DNA of 64,000 nt from Ophioceras dolichostomum (taxonomy: Eukaryota; Ascomycota; Sordariomycetes; Magnaporthales; Ophioceraceae), in assembly GCA_003049485.1 (NCBI GenBank), contig PYST01000099.1, forward strand, positions 6,071-70,070, written 5' to 3'. The position numbers and the translations under genes are program-made. Every line of letters begins with the position of its first letter. Within the stretch, counting starts at the first letter, position 1. Of this stretch, positions 59,785 through 64,000 are shown piece after piece. The notes beneath the pieces were generated by a model. The model was not told the DNA's origin and did no database searches. It saw nothing but the letters and a program-made list of their open reading frames with translations.

Positions 59785-60421
59785 TGTTTATTTTCGGCGT
59801 TGCGGCATGCAATTTAGGCGACAGAATGGCACTTGTGATAATATCGCACGGAGTTTTGGGTAATGTTTGAATCTGATGGGAGGCGGGTGAAGCTGGTATC
59901 ATATAAGCCCCTTATTAACGAATCGGGAAAGATGACGTTGATTGAGCAACAAGAATAAGAATGATGAGAGATCGAATCAAAGGAGCAAGTGCCCAAGGAA
60001 TTTTAGTTGCAGGGTGTAGGTGCATTCCACTGAGAAGTTAGGCTAGCGAATATCGTATTGGAGGAGGAGTTGCACGATTTTTATGGGAATCGACGCTGAC
60101 ATGGGCGACGAGCAGCTCGAGGAGGCAACGGCCATACCAAAACCGGATTTCCTGATTGTGCTTGGAGGGCGGTCAGGTGTGGTGCGTTGGTAGGGACGGT
60201 GTGGCTGGCCAGCTTTCTTGCAGGCACCACCATGCACGAGTAACCCGATGGTTCCCTGATCTGGCCTATGACCTCAAAGAAAACAAGAGGTATCCATTCA
60301 GCATGACCAAGAGCCTATTCCTAGGATTGGATCCCAGAACTGGAAGGGCAAGAAAGCATAGCTGCCCGCCTCCGTATCCGGAAAAGCTCGAGCGGTCATA
60401 GCTCTGAAGAGTGTCACTATC
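59785..60421. promoter_or_regulatory. Upstream region of the 58174-59784 gene
   Basis: About 640 bp up to the second MITE; would include the promoter of the unknown gene. No other feature seen. Confidence 0.45.
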
Positions 60422-60584
60422 CTTGGGAGCAGAGCCTGCAATGTAATGTAGGTATTTTGTATTGTATTTTCGACTTATCTGCGTGTGCTCTGCGCGGTAT
60501 TATACCGTACGCGGCAGGTAACGCGGTACCAGATACAATACAAAACATGGTACAATACAATACATTGCAGGCCCTGCTTGGGAG
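60422..60584 (+). mobile_element. hAT-type MITE, copy 2
   Basis: A 147-bp element (60430-60576) with the same ends as copy 1 (CAGAGCCTGC ... GCAGGCCCTG), in the same orientation, flanked by its own perfect 8-bp duplication CTTGGGAG at 60422-60429 and 60577-60584. The inner block CCGTACGCGGCAGGTAACGCGG is shared with copy 1 (shown in part). Most differences between the copies are C/T or G/A changes, plus a short indel near the left subterminal region. Confidence 0.88.
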
Positions 60585-62385
60585 ATTTCTGGCCCTGTGA
60601 GCTTCTGCACCATATTCCGCACTGAGCTGACTGTTCCCGGGCTGAACTGGAAGTTCAAGGATGTTGCGTCGAGCTTGCGGAAGCTGACGACGCACTTGCG
60701 CTGATAGAAAGCAGAGACCGTTGAGACTTTGGGGAAGATACAATAGTAAAGAAGAGGCCTTTTAGCATGCTAGGCCTTCGCTTGATAGGAAACGGCTGGG
60801 GAGGGCTGGGACGAGGGTATGAGAAGCGGGTGCATGCGCATCGTGCAGCTTGCAGAAGCGCATGCTGCCAATCCGCATTTCCCGTGTGCTCCCTAGGTAC
60901 AGACAAGAGTAGAGCAGAGTGGAGACGGCTTGGTTAAAGTGACTGATGCAGCCTCGCGCGATCTGACGATGCCATTTTTATCTCTGAATGGAATGAGAGA
61001 CGTCTTCGACTTTAGCCGGCCACGAGGTCTCTCCGACCCCTCGGAGCAGCTGTCGGAGAGAACTCGTGCGGGGAAAAGGCCGTTCGCGGGCGTGTGTGTG
61101 TTTCAGAATCCCGTGCCAGGCAGCATCGAGGCAGATAGCGGCCGTCGTTCTTGCGGCCTGCCATTGATGGGGATAAGGCACGGCTTGCTGTGCTCCAGGA
61201 ACGGGGACAAGCAGCACGGCCGAAGCTGTGTGACGGGACGAAAACAACGACCAGCGACTAGAAGGGTGGGTGGTCGATAGTGGCTCCGTGGCCGAGAGGG
61301 GCCAGCCGGTAAGGCCTAGCATAGGATCTCAGAATACGGAAGGGGATTGCTCGTGTCGAGAGCAGGCTATCGAAAAAGAACAGCTCGCAGGTGGGCTGCT
61401 TTTAGATACAATTGGCGGAGCTCGTATCTGCAGTCCGTCTGGGTGGAGTCTGGATTCAATATTTAGGTTGGAAGGGCTGGGCCACACCGGAGTTGATCAT
61501 TGGGAGGTGGTTATGTGGCTGCTGTCAGTGGTAAACCATTCATGTGCCCTGAAGGATCCACCCCCCAACCACATTTCTAGGCGGACTTGTCAAGAAGGCT
61601 TGTCTACTATCTTGCACCGGCTACTCCTATGGCCTGCCTCGGATATCTCACTATTTTATGCTCTCGTTCTCTGAGAATTGACGAGAGACGAACTCAATCA
61701 TGCTCTCACTTTCAGATGCCAGTGGGTTTTTGCACATGCCGAAACACCGACAGGCAAGTTTGGGTTCCATCGGGCCTAGTTGAACTCAAAAACAGACTAC
61801 ATGTACCGGGCAAGCTCGGCGGCGAAGTATCGTCTATCCGGTTTGCAGTTTTCGAAAAAAAAAAAAAATTGACCAGCGACTTCAGCCGAAGAATTGCATT
61901 CACCCTAAGAGGACTTGGAAAGGTCTCGATCCTTACTGCCACGTTTGGCAGCGGTCGGTGTCGGCGGCGACCAACTGATGTCGTTGCTAATGCTGTGTGA
62001 CTTCACACCAGGCACAATCGAGGGCACGGTACGGGGTGATGTTTGGGCTGCTTGGGGGCTGGGCGGGCCGCACCAGGGGGCCCTTTGAACTTGTGAACAT
62101 GGATACGATGACATCACATTGCCAACGACCAGCAATTGTTCTCCAAAAATCGTCATTGAACTTAAGAGCTCCCCATGCTGAGCATGCCCCTTCTCCTCCT
62201 GCAGATGCTGTCTCATCTCGTTTCTCTTTATTGTCGCGACCTCTTTCGAAAAAAGATCCAAAGCTGGCCAATTAGCTCCAAGTTGTAGTCATGGAGTGTT
62301 TTTGACATCAGACTTCTTTCATTCTCTTAGAAGCGTGCCCGGTCGTCCAGACAGGACCGTGTCGCGATTTTGCATCACCGCAACA
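60585..62385. other. Intergenic, 1.8 kb
   Basis: Between the MITE and the esterase gene. Candidate ORFs at 60930-61280 and 61270-61674 start at non-ATG codons, have no domain and overlap; not called. The right end is the esterase promoter. Confidence 0.5.
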
Positions 62386-64000
62386 ATGAATATGAACACA
62401 GCCACTGTCTCTTTGGCTGCGATGCCTACCGTTGTGTCGACCCTGGTAACACATGTATGACTCCACCTCTTCCCTCCCCAGTTCACATCCGGGAATGACG
62501 AACGGAGGACGGCAACCAGGCAGGTCGGGTCGTCAATTAGGATCTAGAGCGAACAGCGCTGACAACCCCTGATTTTTGACCTTTGCCTTGACGCCGAACA
62601 GTACCTGAACCGTAAACCCCTCAGGCATCGACCGACAGCCCATCTCAGCTACGATGAAGGTCTCCATCTCATCCGGTCCTTCCTGACCTTCGCATCGCAC
62701 CACACCGTTGAGGAGCTTCAAGCATTCACGGGGCAATGGGTTCCTCATCCGCAGTGGGTCAAGGTCGAGGAGGTTAAGGTTCCGGACGACCAGCTGTCCC
62801 GTGCCGCGACCCTGCTTGCGGAGCAGCTTGGCACGGAGGGCATCCGAAGGGTCGGCGGCCAGAAATGGTGGCAATGGCGGAAGCCGAAGAGCCCGCTCAA
62901 GGCCGAGTGGATCGAGATGCGCACCGACTACCATCTGAGGAAGAAGTCCGGCGAGAAGTCACGCCGTGTGATGCTCTACGTCCATGGCGGAGCGTTTTAT
63001 TTTGGTTCAGTTGATGAACATCGCTATCAGCTCCAACGGCATGCACGCAAGCTGAAAGCGCGCGTGATCGCGCCGAGGTACCGCTTGGCTCCGCAGTTCC
63101 CCTTTCCCTGTGGTCTGCAGGACTGCCTGGCCACGTACCTCCACCTGCTGGCCTCGGGTCAGGAGCCGAACACAATCATTCTGGCAGGCGATTCAGCCGG
63201 CGGCGGCATGGTGATGGCGCTCCTGGTCATGCTACGCGATCGCGGTGTCCCACTGCCAGCTGGCGCGGTGCTTATCAGCCCCTGGGTCGACCTCACTCAC
63301 TCGTTTCCCAGCGTTGCTTGCGCCTCCTCGTTTGACTATATCCCCCAGTGCGGCTTCCACCACAAGCCATCGGAGGCTTGGCCTCCGCCGACGAGTGCTC
63401 AGCTGAAGGAGATGAAAACCCTTACCCTGAGCACGAAGAAGGTTGATTCTAGTATGGCTTCCAAGCACTGATATGTGCTGCTTCTACAAACAGCCCTAGA
63501 TCCTCGGCTAACGATCATGTACGATTTGAAGAAACGAGCGAGAGGACTGAAGTCACCGCGACTGTCGGCAACGAGACTTTACTATCCATCGTCATCGACG
63601 GTAAATCGGTTGAGCTCCACGAACAGATTCAGGTGAGCCGCCCAATGAGCCATTGTGAGTGGAGTGCAGGTATTCACACCCCCACACCGCATAGATGTAC
63701 ACAACGAACGACCTTCTGTCGCATCCTCTCGTGAGCCCGATCATGCAGCCGACGCTCGGCGGACTCCCGCCCCTGTTCATCATGGTCGGTGGTGGTGAGG
63801 TGCTGCGAGACGAGCAGATCTACCTCGCCCATAAATGTGCCGATCCGAACAAGTACCTGCCGTCTGAATTAGTGCTCGATGACACGGCGAGGGCGGCCAT
63901 CGAGCAGTTCAAGCCGACCGATGTCTATCTGCAGGTCTGGGACGACCTGTGCCACGTCGGGCCAACCCTGAGCTTCACCCGCCCGGCGAAGTACATGTAT
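62386..64000 (+). CDS. HSL-family alpha/beta hydrolase (esterase/lipase), 3' end cut by window
   Basis: Hormone-sensitive-lipase-type esterase, predicted to hydrolyse carboxyl esters. Proposed exons: 62386-62454, 62602-63451, 63532-63632, 63695 to beyond 64000. The first junction uses GTATGA and joins LVTH to YLNRKPLRHRPTAHLSYDEG; the third intron (63633-63694) is GTGAGC-ATAG. The second intron (63452-63531) is less certain: donor GTATGG, branch CTAAC at 63508-63512, acceptor AAG; without it the frame hits TGA at 63471. Signatures: HGG oxyanion motif at 151-153, nucleophile Ser221 in GDSAGG, Asp in GEVLRDEQIYLAHK and His in DDLCHVGPTLSFTRP, all present in the correct order. Confidence 0.88.

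Noticed and set aside
61265..61350. tRNA-like D-arm string (TGGCCGAGAGG)
   Set aside because: No T-arm B-box or pairing acceptor stem at the right distance.

Overview
The window is nuclear DNA of a filamentous ascomycete (Pezizomycotina, most likely Sordariomycetes). The protein-coding genes carry short introns of about 62 to 156 bp with GTRNGT-type donors. Typical ascomycete families are present: the STRIPAK subunit HAM-2/PRO22, the glucose-repressible CCG-1/GRG-1 protein, an Ist2/TMEM16 scramblase, a Rad10/ERCC1 nuclease subunit and a Ccc1/VIT iron transporter. Species assignment is inference; no database search was possible.

Layout. Positions 1-12128 hold no gene I can defend: simple repeats, dispersed TAGG/TACC motifs, pyrimidine-rich promoter-like DNA, and one assembly join (a single N between two identical 95-bp copies). 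From 12129 to 23172 lie an RBR ubiquitin ligase (minus), divergent from the six-exon ham-2 gene (plus), then a seven-transmembrane receptor-like protein (minus). Another 6.5 kb without genes (23173-29744) sits upstream of that 7TM gene. From 29745 to 32016 come an EBP-type sterol isomerase and the 71-aa ccg-1 homologue, both minus. Positions 32.2-36.3 kb look like decayed DNA, including a protein-kinase pseudogene with one frameshift and one nonsense codon. From 37.5 to 50.2 kb lie TMEM16, tRNA-Glu(CTC), a GPI-anchored PEBP-like protein, two unknown proteins and the VIT iron transporter. From 50.8 to 59.8 kb, all minus, lie a secreted GH47 mannosidase, Rad10, and a conserved protein of unknown function. 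The right edge cuts an HSL-family esterase.

Two short (about 150 bp) non-autonomous elements with CAG(A/G)G-type terminal inverted repeats and perfect 8-bp target duplications (57485-57637 and 60430-60576) are hAT-type MITEs in the same orientation on either side of the unknown gene at 58174-59784. They are the best-supported mobile feature.

The genes do not form a pathway or biosynthetic cluster. They are housekeeping, signalling and membrane genes separated by unusually long intergenic DNA. I found no CRISPR array, rRNA, intact transposase or secondary-metabolite core gene. Splice junctions were placed by eye from consensus sites and reading-frame continuity; each multi-exon model sums to a multiple of three.
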